A stretch of 64,000 nt of DNA from Candidatus Roizmanbacteria bacterium. Its GTDB lineage: Bacteria; Patescibacteriota; Microgenomatia; UBA1406; GWC2-37-13. The DNA is taken from the NCBI GenBank assembly GCA_016214055.1, contig JACRPE010000021.1, positions 62,001 through 126,000 of the forward strand, given 5' to 3'. The translations under genes and the position numbers were made by a program. Positions 26,254-35,665 of this stretch are shown here, one piece after another. Under the pieces are notes generated by a model, which saw only the letters and a list, made by a program, of their open reading frames with translations, did no database searches and was not told the DNA's origin. Each line of letters starts with the position of its first letter. Position 1 is the first letter of the stretch.

Positions 26254-27273
26254 ATGATATACCATTCACTCTTTTGCATGACATGCAAAAAAAAACTTAA
26301 AGACACCCAGATCATTTGTCCCAAGTGTAAAAATGTTTATTCGTTAGTCACGTTGAAATACTTTGTCCGAAAAAAATTATCGACTATTGAAGAAATGTAT
26401 AGATATTTTCTGCCGTTCCAATTATTCAATCATAATGACTTCAAGAATTGTTCATTGAGTAAATATGGAGATGGACTTTGGCTTAAAGATGAAGGACTCA
26501 ATCAAAGCAAATCAATCAAGGAAAAAGATATATTGATAGGCCTTAAGTGCGCCTTTTATCTGGGATATAAGAAAACGATGTGTGTATCCGGAGGAAGTGG
26601 CATTCAGGTAGTCAGCTCATTATCAAAGAATACTATTCCTGTTACATTATATTCGCCAACTTCAACCCGTATACTCGTCGATAACCAAATTCTAATGGGT
26701 AATGATTACGAGGAAACATTTCGTATGTCCCTAAAGATGCAATCCGATGATTTATTCAATATCACCCCAGGAATCAATCCATATTCGCAAGAGGGGTGCA
26801 AAACAATCAGCTGGCAGCTTATCGAGTCAAAAATCAAATTTGACATTATTATAATTCCATGTGGAAATGGCTCCTCTTTATGGGGTATTTATAATGGTTT
26901 TAAAGAAGCAAAAGCCAAAGGTTTCATAAGTAAGATACCCAAGATATTCGGTGTGGAGCTTGCTCATGGGCCTATCCATCATATGTTGCGCACTGGAAAA
27001 ATAAGAGTGAACAAGAATATTCTGAACAGTAAGGCAATAAGTGTCGATGTAAAGGAAAGCTTCTGTCTCCAAAAAGCATCATATGCAACAAAGGACAGCC
27101 ATGGCGGCATAGTCAAAGTATCAGAGAGTAATGTCATAGATTCATATAACCAAATTCGTCTTGCAAACAAACAAATCTCGTTTACAGCGGCGACAGCTTT
27201 TGCAGCGGCACTCAAGTTAAGAAAGAAAAACCCTAAATCCATTATGTGTTGTATTATGACATCCCATCACTAA
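26254..27273 (+). CDS. Divergent threonine-synthase-like PLP enzyme (fold type II) with N-terminal zinc ribbon
   Basis: The protein has 339 residues. CMTCKKKLKDTQIICPKC at the N-terminus is a four-cysteine zinc ribbon, as in many archaeal and CPR threonine synthases. LWLKDEGLNQSKSIKEKD matches the PLP-lysine block (normally LKDEGLNPTGSFKDR). CVSGGSGIQ replaces the usual SSGN loop, so the conserved Asn is lost. PCGNGSSLWGIYNGF is the phosphate-binding loop. These changes suggest a substrate other than phosphohomoserine. It could be a diaminopropionate-, cysteine- or threonine-type lyase/synthase; I cannot choose. It is paired with the 687-residue unknown. Confidence 0.78.
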   Translation: MIYHSLFCMTCKKKLKDTQIICPKCKNVYSLVTLKYFVRKKLSTIEEMYRYFLPFQLFNHNDFKNCSLSKYGDGLWLKDEGLNQSKSIKEKDILIGLKCAFYLGYKKTMCVSGGSGIQVVSSLSKNTIPVTLYSPTSTRILVDNQILMGNDYEETFRMSLKMQSDDLFNITPGINPYSQEGCKTISWQLIESKIKFDIIIIPCGNGSSLWGIYNGFKEAKAKGFISKIPKIFGVELAHGPIHHMLRTGKIRVNKNILNSKAISVDVKESFCLQKASYATKDSHGGIVKVSESNVIDSYNQIRLANKQISFTAATAFAAALKLRKKNPKSIMCCIMTSHH

Positions 27274-27313
27274 ATTGATTTATGTGCAGTTTTTATGTAG
27301 ATCTATTTTGTGT

Positions 27314-27319
27314 TATCAT
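27314..27319 (+). promoter_or_regulatory. -10 box of argS, leaderless type
   Basis: TATCAT ends 7 nt before ATG at 27327. The -35 region TTTTAT is poor. Its position in the 53-nt gap suggests argS can be transcribed apart from the upstream pair. Confidence 0.45.
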
Positions 27320-27326
27320 ATAAGCC

Positions 27327-29021
27327 ATGTTAATTGAGGAAGTTCAGTCCATAGTTCAAAAAGCGGCGGAGAAGATTGGAATAACTGAAAAGGTTGTCAT
27401 AGATGCCCCCACCCAAAAACAATTTGGTGATTTTGTGACGAATATTGCCCTGAAATCGGCAAAAGTTCTGAAGAAAAAACCTGCAGATATTGCACAAGAG
27501 CTTGTGAAGAATATTCCAAAAAATGATTTGATCACCGAGACAAAAATAATTGGTCCCGGGTTTATCAATTTTTGGATTAAATCGGGCATTAATTTTGATG
27601 TAGCAAAAAAAATTGCAGAAAATGTTTTTGACATTCCCTCCTTTCACTTTGGCCCCGAGAAAAAAGTGATGGTTGAATTTGCACACCCTAACACTCTTAA
27701 ACTTCTTCATATTGGCCACATGCGCAACCTCTCAACAGGTGAGGCGGTAGTTCGCCTCCTTGAGGCAACGGGGAATAAAGTGGTGAGATCAAATTATCAG
27801 GGTGATGTAGGATTGCACATTGCAAAAACGATTTGGAAAATCCGACAGGTGGTAAAAGAAATGGGTGATAAAGAGATCGACGCTTTATCTTTACGCGATA
27901 AGATTGCGCTTCTTGGAAAAGCCTATGCTGAGGCAGAGACCGCGTATGGCAGTGACGAAAATGCAAAGAAGGAAATACTTGAGGTTAACCGCATGGTATA
28001 TGAGGAGAATCCAAGCGTCATGCCCCTTTGGGAAAAGACGAGAAAGTGGAGTCTTCAATATTTTGGCGAAATTTATAAAAGAGTTTATTCCCATCATGAT
28101 CGCTTATATTTCGAAAGTGAGTGTCATAAACGGGGCACCATCCTTGCGGCAGATCTATTGAAAAAAGGAATTCTTGAAAAAAGCCAAGGAGCCATCGTTT
28201 TTATGGGAAAGAAGTATGGAGTTGATACGAGGGTATTTATCAATTCTCTTGGTTTTCCTACCTATGAAGGTAAGGAATTAGCACTTGCCGAGATGGAGTT
28301 CAGCGAATTTGGTAGCCTTGATAAAACTATTCATGTAGTCACCCCCGAACAGACAAGCTTTTTCCAGGTGACTTTTAAAGTAGAAGAACTTATTGATCCA
28401 ATAAAATTCAAAAGCAAACAATATCATCTTGCGTATAATTGGGTTAAACTCAAAAAGGGTAAAATGTCATCACGCCTTGGAAACGTAATTGAGGGATCTT
28501 GGCTTATTGATGAAGCAAAAAAATCCTTAAAAGAGAAATTTAAACTTGATGAAGAAACGGCGGAAACGTTGGCCGTTGCCTCGATAAAATATTCTTTTTT
28601 GAAGGTATCCCCTCAGATTGAAATCTTTTTTGATTTTGATGAGTCAATATCACTTGAGGGAAACTCAGCTCCTTATCTAATTTACACCTATGTCCGCACT
28701 CAAAGCGTCCTGCAAAAAAATATGGAAAACGCGAAGATTGAAGAAATAAAAGATCCCAACGAAGATGAAAAAATGTTACTCCGCAAGATTTCACAATATG
28801 CTCCAACCGTATATGAGACAACAGCCAGACTTTCACCAAATATTTTAGCAACGTATCTCTTTGAATTAGCGCAGGATTTTAATCTCTTTTATCAGAAAAA
28901 TCCTATACTCAAAGCAGAAGGTGAAAAAAGATCAACTCGCCTCGTATTGACAAAAGGTGTAGGAAATATTATCCGACATGGCTTAAATCTTTTGGGAATA
29001 AAAACAGTGGAGAAGATGTAA
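27327..29021 (+). CDS. argS: Arginyl-tRNA synthetase
   Basis: The enzyme charges tRNA-Arg. It has 564 residues. The N-terminal additional domain is present, and the class I HIGH motif appears as HPNTLKLLHIGHMRN (about residue 120). SNYQGDVGLHIAK and the KMSSRLGNVI loop follow, with a DALR anticodon-binding domain at the C-terminus ending GLNLLGIKTVEKM. Its position right after the argH-argG block gives a local arginine theme: making arginine, and sensing it through charged tRNA. It ends two bases before radA. Confidence 0.96.
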   Translation: MLIEEVQSIVQKAAEKIGITEKVVIDAPTQKQFGDFVTNIALKSAKVLKKKPADIAQELVKNIPKNDLITETKIIGPGFINFWIKSGINFDVAKKIAENVFDIPSFHFGPEKKVMVEFAHPNTLKLLHIGHMRNLSTGEAVVRLLEATGNKVVRSNYQGDVGLHIAKTIWKIRQVVKEMGDKEIDALSLRDKIALLGKAYAEAETAYGSDENAKKEILEVNRMVYEENPSVMPLWEKTRKWSLQYFGEIYKRVYSHHDRLYFESECHKRGTILAADLLKKGILEKSQGAIVFMGKKYGVDTRVFINSLGFPTYEGKELALAEMEFSEFGSLDKTIHVVTPEQTSFFQVTFKVEELIDPIKFKSKQYHLAYNWVKLKKGKMSSRLGNVIEGSWLIDEAKKSLKEKFKLDEETAETLAVASIKYSFLKVSPQIEIFFDFDESISLEGNSAPYLIYTYVRTQSVLQKNMENAKIEEIKDPNEDEKMLLRKISQYAPTVYETTARLSPNILATYLFELAQDFNLFYQKNPILKAEGEKRSTRLVLTKGVGNIIRHGLNLLGIKTVEKM

Positions 29022-29023
29022 TT

Positions 29024-30310
29024 ATGGCATTTTATATTTGTTCTAACTGTGAATACGGAAGCGCTTCCTGGATTGGCAAATGCCCCAACTGTGGCGCATG
29101 GAATACCATGGCGCAACGCCAGGAGGTTGCAATCAAGAACAAGGAAGGAATTAAGAAGATCACCCTCACCCCGTTAAATAAAGTAAAAATAAATAAGAAA
29201 GAGCGGATGAAGACCGGCATCTTCGAATTTGACCGGGTATTGGGGCAGGGATTTGTGCCGGGGGAAGTTCTTCTCTTAACCGGTGAACCGGGTGTGGGTA
29301 AGTCCACTCTCTTACTTCAGGCATTACAAAAATTAAACACTATTTATATCTCAGGCGAAGAGTCTCCTGAGCAAGTCAAAGACAGGGCGGAGCGATTAAA
29401 TATAGGACTTGAACATTTTTCATTTAGTAATGATTTGCAGGTTGATGGAATCACTGATTATATTGAAACGGCAGAAGAAAAACCGGAAATATTGGTCATT
29501 GACTCGATTCAAACTGTGTACAGTAAAGACGTTGACTCACCCCCCGGAAGTGTCAACCAACTGAAGGAGTGCGCAGCTAAACTGATTGATATTGCAAAAA
29601 GATTTCATGTGACGGTCATACTTATTGGCCACATCACCAAAGATGGTGATATTGCCGGACCAAAGACTCTGGAACATCTGGTTGACTGTGTCTTGAATTT
29701 TGAAGGAGAGCAGGTGTCGAATTTCCGGGTGCTCCGGTCTTCAAAAAACCGATTTGGTTCAACTGATGAGATAGGTATATTTGAGATGAAGGAGGGTGGA
29801 CTACGCGAAGTGACGAATCCCCTCGTATTTTTGGATAACATGAACGAATTGGTTCCGGGCAAATCGATAGTTGGGGTGAATGAAGGGAAGCGACAGCTTT
29901 TTTATGAGATCCAGACTCTTGCGGTCACAACGATTCTGTCTAATCCCCGTCGAGTGGTAAAAGGAGTTGACTACAATAAAGTCCAACTACTCCTTGCGGT
30001 GATAAAAAAACACTTATCCCTGCAACTTGACAGCTATGATATTTATGTAAATGTCATTGGCGGAGTTAAGATAACGTCACCACTTGCAGATTTAGGAATA
30101 ATTGCCTCCCTTTATTCTTCATTAAAAAATATTCCCATATCAAAAAAGACGGTATTCATAGGTGAGGTCGGACTACTTGGAGAAGTCAGAAAAGGATTTC
30201 AGGAAGAAAAAATAATACATGAATCAAAACGCTTGGGGTTTAATAACATTTACTCTTCAAAAAATATTGATTCAGTCAAAAAAATAATAAATATTATTGT
30301 TCGCGGATAA
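29024..30310 (+). CDS. radA: DNA repair protein RadA/Sms
   Basis: RadA is a RecA-like branch-migration ATPase. The protein has 428 residues. A C4 zinc finger opens it (CSNCEYGSASWIGKCPNC). Walker A is GEPGVGKST, the RadA-specific KNRFGSTDEIG motif is present, and a Lon-like C-terminal domain ends the chain. It starts two bases after the argS stop and overlaps the convergent rodZ-like gene by 17 nt. Confidence 0.95.
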   Translation: MAFYICSNCEYGSASWIGKCPNCGAWNTMAQRQEVAIKNKEGIKKITLTPLNKVKINKKERMKTGIFEFDRVLGQGFVPGEVLLLTGEPGVGKSTLLLQALQKLNTIYISGEESPEQVKDRAERLNIGLEHFSFSNDLQVDGITDYIETAEEKPEILVIDSIQTVYSKDVDSPPGSVNQLKECAAKLIDIAKRFHVTVILIGHITKDGDIAGPKTLEHLVDCVLNFEGEQVSNFRVLRSSKNRFGSTDEIGIFEMKEGGLREVTNPLVFLDNMNELVPGKSIVGVNEGKRQLFYEIQTLAVTTILSNPRRVVKGVDYNKVQLLLAVIKKHLSLQLDSYDIYVNVIGGVKITSPLADLGIIASLYSSLKNIPISKKTVFIGEVGLLGEVRKGFQEEKIIHESKRLGFNNIYSSKNIDSVKKIINIIVRG

Positions 30311-30917
30311 ACTCTTTTCTCAGAATCGTCTTCTTCCCGTTTGCTCCGATGATTTCGATAACAAGAACGTTCTTGCCTTCCTTAAGAGGGTAATCATATT
30401 CAAAAATCCCTTCTTTGTTTTGATACACCCGCTCGCCAAAGATGGTAACCGCGGCTTCCTTTTCCGTCTTTCCAACAATTTTAACCTTATCAATACGTTT
30501 GAATACTGACTGCATTGGCTCAATGATGACTACTTTAGGAGGAGAAATATAGAGGGAAACCTGATAGCCGAAATAAGATAGAAACAACAGGGAAATGGCA
30601 ATAAATATTCCAATGATAACCCATCGGGTGTCGGAGATGAGATAAAGACTTGATACTTTTCTTTGGAATCTTACATCGTCTTTACTTTCGTATTCTCTCC
30701 TAAAGAAAGAAAGAATCTTTTTATGATCAAGCCCTAAAAATGTTGAGTAATTTTTTATTATGCCCGTTATGTAGATTTTAGATGAAAAAAATTTCCAGTT
30801 ATTTTCCTCAATAGCCCGCAGAAATTTTTCCCGGACCTTTATCTGTTTTTCGATGAGAGAAAGGGGATATCCCTTTTTGAGGCGTGCTTGTTGTAGAATC
30901 TGACCAACTGAAAGCAT
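30294..30917 (-). CDS. RodZ-like protein: N-terminal HTH, one membrane helix, C-terminal beta domain
   Basis: The protein has 207 residues. GQILQQARLKKGYPLSLIEKQIKV is a Cro/HTH_25-type helix-turn-helix as in RodZ. After a basic stretch comes one hydrophobic helix (WVIIGIFIAISLLFLSYFGY). The C-terminal 85 residues look like a small beta-sandwich (VKIVGKTEKEAAVTIFG, LKEGKNVLVIEI), as in Big- or glucodextranase-like domains. RodZ links MreB to the cell wall; here the name is by architecture only. TATAAC lies 7 nt before the start. Confidence 0.72.
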   Translation of the reverse strand: MLSVGQILQQARLKKGYPLSLIEKQIKVREKFLRAIEENNWKFFSSKIYITGIIKNYSTFLGLDHKKILSFFRREYESKDDVRFQRKVSSLYLISDTRWVIIGIFIAISLLFLSYFGYQVSLYISPPKVVIIEPMQSVFKRIDKVKIVGKTEKEAAVTIFGERVYQNKEGIFEYDYPLKEGKNVLVIEIIGANGKKTILRKEFIREQ

Positions 30918-30924
30918 GAATTTA

Positions 30925-30930
30925 GTTATA
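30925..30930 (-). promoter_or_regulatory. -10 box of the rodZ-like gene, leaderless type
   Basis: TATAAC on the minus strand ends 7 nt before the ATG at 30917. It lies in the 21-nt gap behind efp, so the gene may also be read through from efp. Confidence 0.4.
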
Positions 30931-30938
30931 AATTGAAG

Positions 30939-31505
30939 TTACTCTTTCACCCGTTCCCCATACTCTCCTGTCTCAGGATTCACCGTAATCAAATCCCCTA
31001 CCTTCACAAACAAGGGAACCATGACTGTGACACCTGTCTCAACTTTGGCTGGCTTCTTGCCGCCAGATACCGTGTCCCCTTTGATTGCCGCATCCGTTTC
31101 GACTATTTTTAGTTTCACACTGAGTGCAGGCCTCATGGTAAGGGCTTTATCATCGTAGACATACACAAAATACGATTTACCGTCCTTGAGAAATTTGACA
31201 GGTTCGCCAACTACCCCGATGGGAAGTGAGTACTGGTTATATGTTCTTTGATCCATAAAATAAGCATTTTCTGCATCTTTATACAGATATTGCATCTCTA
31301 GACAATCAACTTCAAGAGTTTCAACATCCTCGTTAGATTTGAATGCATAATCAATGTTTTTTCCGGTGATGATATTCTTTATGCGCGCTTTCATGAGGGC
31401 GGATCCTTTGCCCGGAGAATAAAAGTCTGCTTTCTGAAGCATCCAGATTTCTCCCTGATATCTGATAAACTCACCCTTCTTAAGTCCTCCCGCGTTTGTT
31501 TTCAT
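30939..31505 (-). CDS. efp: Elongation factor P
   Basis: EF-P relieves ribosome stalling at proline runs. The protein has 188 residues and the three-domain layout. The tip loop reads YSPGKGSAL with lysine at residue 33, the position that is modified in many bacteria. The C-terminal signature appears as LITVNPETGEYGERV. No modification enzyme gene (epmA or similar) is nearby. It is on the minus strand behind dnaJ with a 28-nt gap. Confidence 0.95.
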   Translation of the reverse strand: MKTNAGGLKKGEFIRYQGEIWMLQKADFYSPGKGSALMKARIKNIITGKNIDYAFKSNEDVETLEVDCLEMQYLYKDAENAYFMDQRTYNQYSLPIGVVGEPVKFLKDGKSYFVYVYDDKALTMRPALSVKLKIVETDAAIKGDTVSGGKKPAKVETGVTVMVPLFVKVGDLITVNPETGEYGERVKE

Positions 31506-31533
31506 ATGTATGGATAAACCCTATTGTAATACC

Positions 31534-32409
31534 TCAGGTAGTAGTTTTCAATTCCTTTTCTAATTCTTCAAGAAGTCTCCGGGCCTTTGAAGTAAGATGA
31601 CCGGGAACTTTTATTTTGTAGATGACATATTGATCACCCTTGCGTGCTGTCTGGGGATACACAATCCCCTGCCCTCTCAAACGCACTGTCGTACCTGACT
31701 CGGTGCCGGGACGGATACGAAGTTGCACTACCCCATCAAGGGTGGGAACTTCGACTACCCCACCTAAGGCGGCGACTGAATAGGATATCTCTTTGCTTAA
31801 AGAAACATCCTGTCCATCGCGCCGAAAATAAGGGTGTGCTTGTACTCGGACCTGTACATCAAAATCAGTAAATCGAATTCTCATCCCATCATCTACTCCA
31901 GCCGGAATTTTGATCGTTTTATTTTTTCCTTTTATTACGGTTTGTTTCTCAACGCCGTGAACTGCTTCATCAAAGGTTAACACCAATTCATATATTTCAT
32001 GGCGCCGGGCGCGTGTTCTTCCCGCTCCTCCAAACCCGCTGAAGAACTGTTCAAAAATATCAAAAGGGTCAGAAAAACCACTTGTATCAAATCCCTCAAA
32101 AGGATTCCCCCCACCGGTGGAATAAGAATAAGTAAAAGGTCCTGCTCCTGCATTGGGATTTCCTTGATTCGCATTAGTTCTTCCATATCCCCCTTTTTCA
32201 AATGCATCTTTTCCGTACTGATCATACATGCTTTTCTTTTTGGGGTCATTTAAAACCTCATATGCATGATTTATCTCCTTAAATTTTTCGGTTGCCCCCG
32301 CCTCTTTATTCCGGTCAGGATGCCATTTTAACGCCTGTTTTCGGTAAGCGGCTTTTAGTTCAGCCTCAGATGCTCCTTTTGAAATTCCTAATAATTCGTA
32401 ATAGTCCAT
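31534..32409 (-). CDS. dnaJ: DnaJ-family co-chaperone without zinc finger (CbpA-like, type II)
   Basis: The protein stimulates DnaK ATPase and delivers clients. It has 291 residues. The J domain (residues 1-70) has helix III after the HPD motif in [11 protein letters not shown] Gly/Phe/Asn-rich segment follows (about 75-125). The C-terminal substrate-binding domains start near [10 protein letters not shown]. The CXXCXGXG zinc repeats of true DnaJ are absent. It is the last gene of the hrcA-grpE-dnaK-dnaJ operon, so it is very probably the working DnaJ of the cell. Confidence 0.92.
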   Translation of the reverse strand: MDYYELLGISKGASEAELKAAYRKQALKWHPDRNKEAGATEKFKEINHAYEVLNDPKKKSMYDQYGKDAFEKGGYGRTNANQGNPNAGAGPFTYSYSTGGGNPFEGFDTSGFSDPFDIFEQFFSGFGGAGRTRARRHEIYELVLTFDEAVHGVEKQTVIKGKNKTIKIPAGVDDGMRIRFTDFDVQVRVQAHPYFRRDGQDVSLSKEISYSVAALGGVVEVPTLDGVVQLRIRPGTESGTTVRLRGQGIVYPQTARKGDQYVIYKIKVPGHLTSKARRLLEELEKELKTTT

Positions 32410-32414
32410 ATTTG

Positions 32415-34316
32415 TTACTTAACAACCTCGCCCTCTTCGACGTCTTTTTTATTCTCCGAAGCCTTGGCGGAGGAGGACTTGTCCTCCGAGTTAGCTTGCC
32501 CGGCTGGCGGTGTTGCCTCAGGCTGCTTTTGATACATATACTGACCAATTTTCTGTAAAGAGTCGGATAAATTCTTTGTTTTTTCTTCAATTACTTCTTT
32601 TGATTCTTTTTCCTTGACGTCCTTCAGTTCTTTGACTAGCTTTTCAATTTCTTCCTTAAGCTCTTTTGGTGCCTTATCCCCCGCATCTTTCAAAGATTTT
32701 TCGCTAATATAGATCATGTTCTCGGCTTTATTCTTTACTTCTATCTTTTCTTTTTCAGCCGCGTCCTCAGTCGCGTGTTGTTCTGCCTCTTGTTTCATTT
32801 TCTCAATCTGCTCTTTTGTTAACCCGGTTGATCCGGTTATTTTGATTGCTTGAGTCTTTCCGGATGCTTTATCTTTTGCAGTGACTGTGAGAATTCCGGA
32901 TGCGTCAATGTCAAAAGATACTTCTACCTGAGGCACTCCTCGAGGTGCGGGAGGAATACCATCCAGGATGAATCTACCAAGCGATTTGTTATCTTTAGCA
33001 AGAGGACGTTCTCCTTGTACGATATGAATCTCAACCTGCGTCTGATTATCCCCAGCTGTTGAAAATATTTCGGATTTAGTAGTGGGAATAGTGGTGTTGC
33101 GCTGAATAAGAGGTGTGGCAACTCCACCGAGTGTTTCCACTCCAAGTGTCAATGGAGTGACATCAAGTAACACAACATCCTTTGTCTCTCCGGTAAGCAC
33201 ACCGGCTTGAATGGCGGCTCCAACTGCGACTACTTCGTCAGGATTTACTGAACGGTTCGGCTCTTTTTTAAAGAACTCTTTTACTTTGTCAAATACCATT
33301 GGCATTCTGGTCATACCACCAACCAGCACTACTTCATTAATTTTAGACACATCCATTCCGGCGTCTTTTAGACATGCCTTTACCGGTTCAAACGTGTTCA
33401 ATATGAGATGCCCGACTAAGGATTCCAGTTTAGCACGAGTTAATTTCAAAACCATGTGCATGGGCTGACTATCTTTGACAGTAATAAATGGTAAATTTAT
33501 TTCCGTCTCGACGGATGAGGAGAGTTCAATCTTTGCCTTTTCAGCTGCGTCCCGTAATCGTTGCAACGCTTGCGGATCTTTTTTCAAATCAATCCCGTTG
33601 TCTTTTTTAAATTCGTCTGCAAGATAATCTAAAATTAACCGGTCGAAATCGTCGCCTCCCAGATGAGTATCTCCATTAGTGGCTTTAACTTGAAATACAC
33701 CCTCTCCGAGTTCAAGGACAGTGACGTCAAAAGTTCCTCCTCCAAGATCATACACTACAATGGTTTGGGCATTCTTTTTATCCAATCCATATGCGAGTGC
33801 AGCTGCAGTGGGTTCATTGATGATGCGGACAACCTCAAGTCCCGCGATTTCTCCCGCCTGCTTCGTTGCCTGCCGTTCAGAATCGTCAAAATATGCAGGC
33901 ACCGTAATAACTGCCTTATCAACTTTTTCTCCTAAATAAGCCTCTGCATCGGTCTTAATCTTCTGCAATATCATCGCTGAAATTTCTTGAGGAGTATACA
34001 TTTTTCCTGATACTTCAACAGACGCGGCGCCGTTTTTTCCTTCAACTATTTTATATGGCAACCATTTCTTATCCTGTTGAACTGAAGGATCGGCAAGCCT
34101 TCGCCCCATCAACCTCTTGATAGAGAAGATAGTGTTCTGTGGATTTATCGCCATTTGACGCTTTGCTACATCGCCCACTACTCTCTTTACCGGATCCACC
34201 ACCGAAGGAATAACATTTCTCCCCTCTTGAGAGTGGATGACTTTTGGTTTACCTCCCTCCATAACCGCAACACACGAATTAGTTGTTCCAAGGTCGATTC
34301 CTATTACTTTTGACAT
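32415..34316 (-). CDS. dnaK: Hsp70 chaperone DnaK
   Basis: The protein has 633 residues. Signatures are [11 protein letters not shown] at the N-terminus, [15 protein letters not shown] (phosphate 1), [10 protein letters not shown] (phosphate 2) and the substrate-domain start [14 protein letters not shown]. The disordered C-terminal tail is Lys/Glu/Ser-rich and ends EEGEVVK. Part of that tail ([13 protein letters not shown]) is encoded by an inverted-repeat sequence at 32453-32490. It stands between grpE and dnaJ. Confidence 0.98.
   Translation of the reverse strand: MSKVIGIDLGTTNSCVAVMEGGKPKVIHSQEGRNVIPSVVDPVKRVVGDVAKRQMAINPQNTIFSIKRLMGRRLADPSVQQDKKWLPYKIVEGKNGAASVEVSGKMYTPQEISAMILQKIKTDAEAYLGEKVDKAVITVPAYFDDSERQATKQAGEIAGLEVVRIINEPTAAALAYGLDKKNAQTIVVYDLGGGTFDVTVLELGEGVFQVKATNGDTHLGGDDFDRLILDYLADEFKKDNGIDLKKDPQALQRLRDAAEKAKIELSSSVETEINLPFITVKDSQPMHMVLKLTRAKLESLVGHLILNTFEPVKACLKDAGMDVSKINEVVLVGGMTRMPMVFDKVKEFFKKEPNRSVNPDEVVAVGAAIQAGVLTGETKDVVLLDVTPLTLGVETLGGVATPLIQRNTTIPTTKSEIFSTAGDNQTQVEIHIVQGERPLAKDNKSLGRFILDGIPPAPRGVPQVEVSFDIDASGILTVTAKDKASGKTQAIKITGSTGLTKEQIEKMKQEAEQHATEDAAEKEKIEVKNKAENMIYISEKSLKDAGDKAPKELKEEIEKLVKELKDVKEKESKEVIEEKTKNLSDSLQKIGQYMYQKQPEATPPAGQANSEDKSSSAKASENKKDVEEGEVVK
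32453..32490. repeat. CTCCG-rich inverted-repeat element inside the dnaK tail
   Basis: The element contains CTCCG...CGGAG around AAGCCTTGG and the palindrome GGAGGAC-TT-GTCCTCC. It encodes SSSAKASEN in the disordered C-terminal tail of DnaK. From memory, similar SSSAKAS-encoding sequence occurs in many CPR proteins; I could not check this here. Confidence 0.5.
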
Positions 34317-34334
34317 AGTTAAATAATTTTAAAT

Positions 34335-34844
34335 TTATAATTTTTTACTCACCTTCACCTGTGCTACCCGTATAACTTTCCCGTTCATCTCATATCCCTT
34401 ACGTAAGACATCAACCACCTGATTTGCCTTTTCTCCCTCAACCATATCGATTACTTCGGCAGTGTAGGGATCATACTCCTTTCCTTTGACTTCAAGTTCT
34501 TTGAGGCCTTCTTCTTTTAACATTTTGTGAAATGAATCTTTAATTAGTTTTAAATGGTTGTCTTTGACAAAAATCTCTGCCTGATCCAAATTGTCCAAAA
34601 AACTGAGTAGCTTAATTATCAGATGTTTATTAGCGTTGTTTATCAATTCTTCTCTCTGGGATGCTACCCTATTTTCAAAATTTTGATAGTCCGCCAATGC
34701 TCTCAGATACTTCGTTTTGTTCTCTTCTGTTTTCTTTTTTTCTTCCTCAAGCGCTGATTTGAATTGTTCAAGTTCATCCTGAAGCTTCTTAACTTCATCA
34801 TTTTGCACTGATTTAGCCTGTTTATTTTGATCTTTATCTGTCAT
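34335..34844 (-). CDS. grpE: Nucleotide exchange factor GrpE
   Basis: GrpE releases ADP from DnaK. The protein has 169 residues with a long N-terminal coiled coil (about residues 15-80, rich in Lys and Glu) and LRALADYQNFENRVASQREE. The C-terminal beta domain ends with the family signature VVDVLRKGYEMNGKVIRVAQVKVS. It sits between hrcA and dnaK. Confidence 0.95.
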   Translation of the reverse strand: MTDKDQNKQAKSVQNDEVKKLQDELEQFKSALEEEKKKTEENKTKYLRALADYQNFENRVASQREELINNANKHLIIKLLSFLDNLDQAEIFVKDNHLKLIKDSFHKMLKEEGLKELEVKGKEYDPYTAEVIDMVEGEKANQVVDVLRKGYEMNGKVIRVAQVKVSKKL

Positions 34845-34849
34845 ATTAA

Positions 34850-35590
34850 TTATGAATTTTGTGTTTTGATAATATCTTGTAACAAAGATGAAAAGAATTT
34901 TAACTGAGGCGAGACCGTGTCATAATTCATGCGCTTGGGACCTACCACACCGATAATTCCTTTTATTTTATCCGTCTCAAATTCACAAAACACACTTGCA
35001 CATGATTCATACATTGGATCCCGAAGGTCATCGTCACCCAGTAAATAATATATTTCTCCATCCAGTTTTCCCATACGCTCAAGAATTCGTTCCCAATACC
35101 CTATTTCGTCAAGCCGTTCAAACAAATACTTCTCAAGTTCACGGTCGATAAACTCATGAATACTCAGTAAGTTTGCAACGCCTGAGTAGTACATATCTCC
35201 ACCGTTTGTGGCCGCAACCGAAACCAAACCGGTCCGGTGGGCTAATACTTTAGTCGCCTGAGCCAACAACTTATGCCGCTCTCCCCGCTCATCCCACACG
35301 CTGTTTTTATATGCCACTTCATCCGCGGTAGACATTTCCTTCTCTTTCATAATTTTATTTATGTAAAAGCGAAAGCCTTTAGCTGAAGGAACTCTTCCCG
35401 ATGAAAAATGAGCTTTTTTTATATATCCGTTCTTTGCAAGCAAAACCATCTCGTTTCGTATCGTGGCCGGTGATACTCCCAGCTTATATTTTTTTTCAAG
35501 GATCTCCGAACCCACGGGCTCACCGGTTTCTGTATATTCTTTGATGATAACCTTCAGGATATCTGTTTGTCTTTGAGTTATATCTTCCAT
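34850..35590 (-). CDS. hrcA: Heat-inducible repressor HrcA, short form
   Basis: HrcA represses the chaperone operon by binding CIRCE. The N-terminal winged helix is clear (RQTDILKVIIKEYTETGEPVGSE, VSPATIRNEMVLLAKNGYIKKAHFSSGRVPSAKGFRFYI). The protein has 246 residues, about 100 fewer than typical HrcA, with a reduced GAF-like and inserted dimerisation domain. GIIGVVGPKRMNYDTVSPQLKF matches the usual C-terminal block. A CIRCE-like site lies 22 nt upstream, so it probably regulates its own operon. Confidence 0.9.
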   Translation of the reverse strand: MEDITQRQTDILKVIIKEYTETGEPVGSEILEKKYKLGVSPATIRNEMVLLAKNGYIKKAHFSSGRVPSAKGFRFYINKIMKEKEMSTADEVAYKNSVWDERGERHKLLAQATKVLAHRTGLVSVAATNGGDMYYSGVANLLSIHEFIDRELEKYLFERLDEIGYWERILERMGKLDGEIYYLLGDDDLRDPMYESCASVFCEFETDKIKGIIGVVGPKRMNYDTVSPQLKFFSSLLQDIIKTQNS

Positions 35591-35611
35591 AGTATTTTGT
35601 TGATTTGTCCT

Positions 35612-35638
35612 TTAGCAATGATAATACATCTCTGCTAA
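35612..35638 (-). promoter_or_regulatory. CIRCE-like HrcA operator
   Basis: Read on the minus strand, TTAGCAGAG, nine bases and CATTGCTAA make a 27-bp site. It has the size of the consensus TTAGCACTC-N9-GAGTGCTAA. The outer TTAGCA/TGCTAA arms are perfect while the inner three bases have diverged. It sits between the hrcA -35 and the gene. Confidence 0.75.
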
Positions 35639-35641
35639 TTT

Positions 35642-35647
35642 TGTCAA
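35642..35647 (-). promoter_or_regulatory. -35 box of hrcA operon, overlapping the divergent Nudix -35
   Basis: TTGACA on the minus strand lies just upstream of the CIRCE-like site. TATTAT or TATCAT, 15-18 nt downstream and inside the operator, could be the -10. The complementary TTGTCA at 35641-35646 can serve as the -35 of the plus-strand Nudix gene, so the two promoters share DNA. Confidence 0.55.
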
Positions 35648-35665
35648 GAGGATTTTTATATTTGT

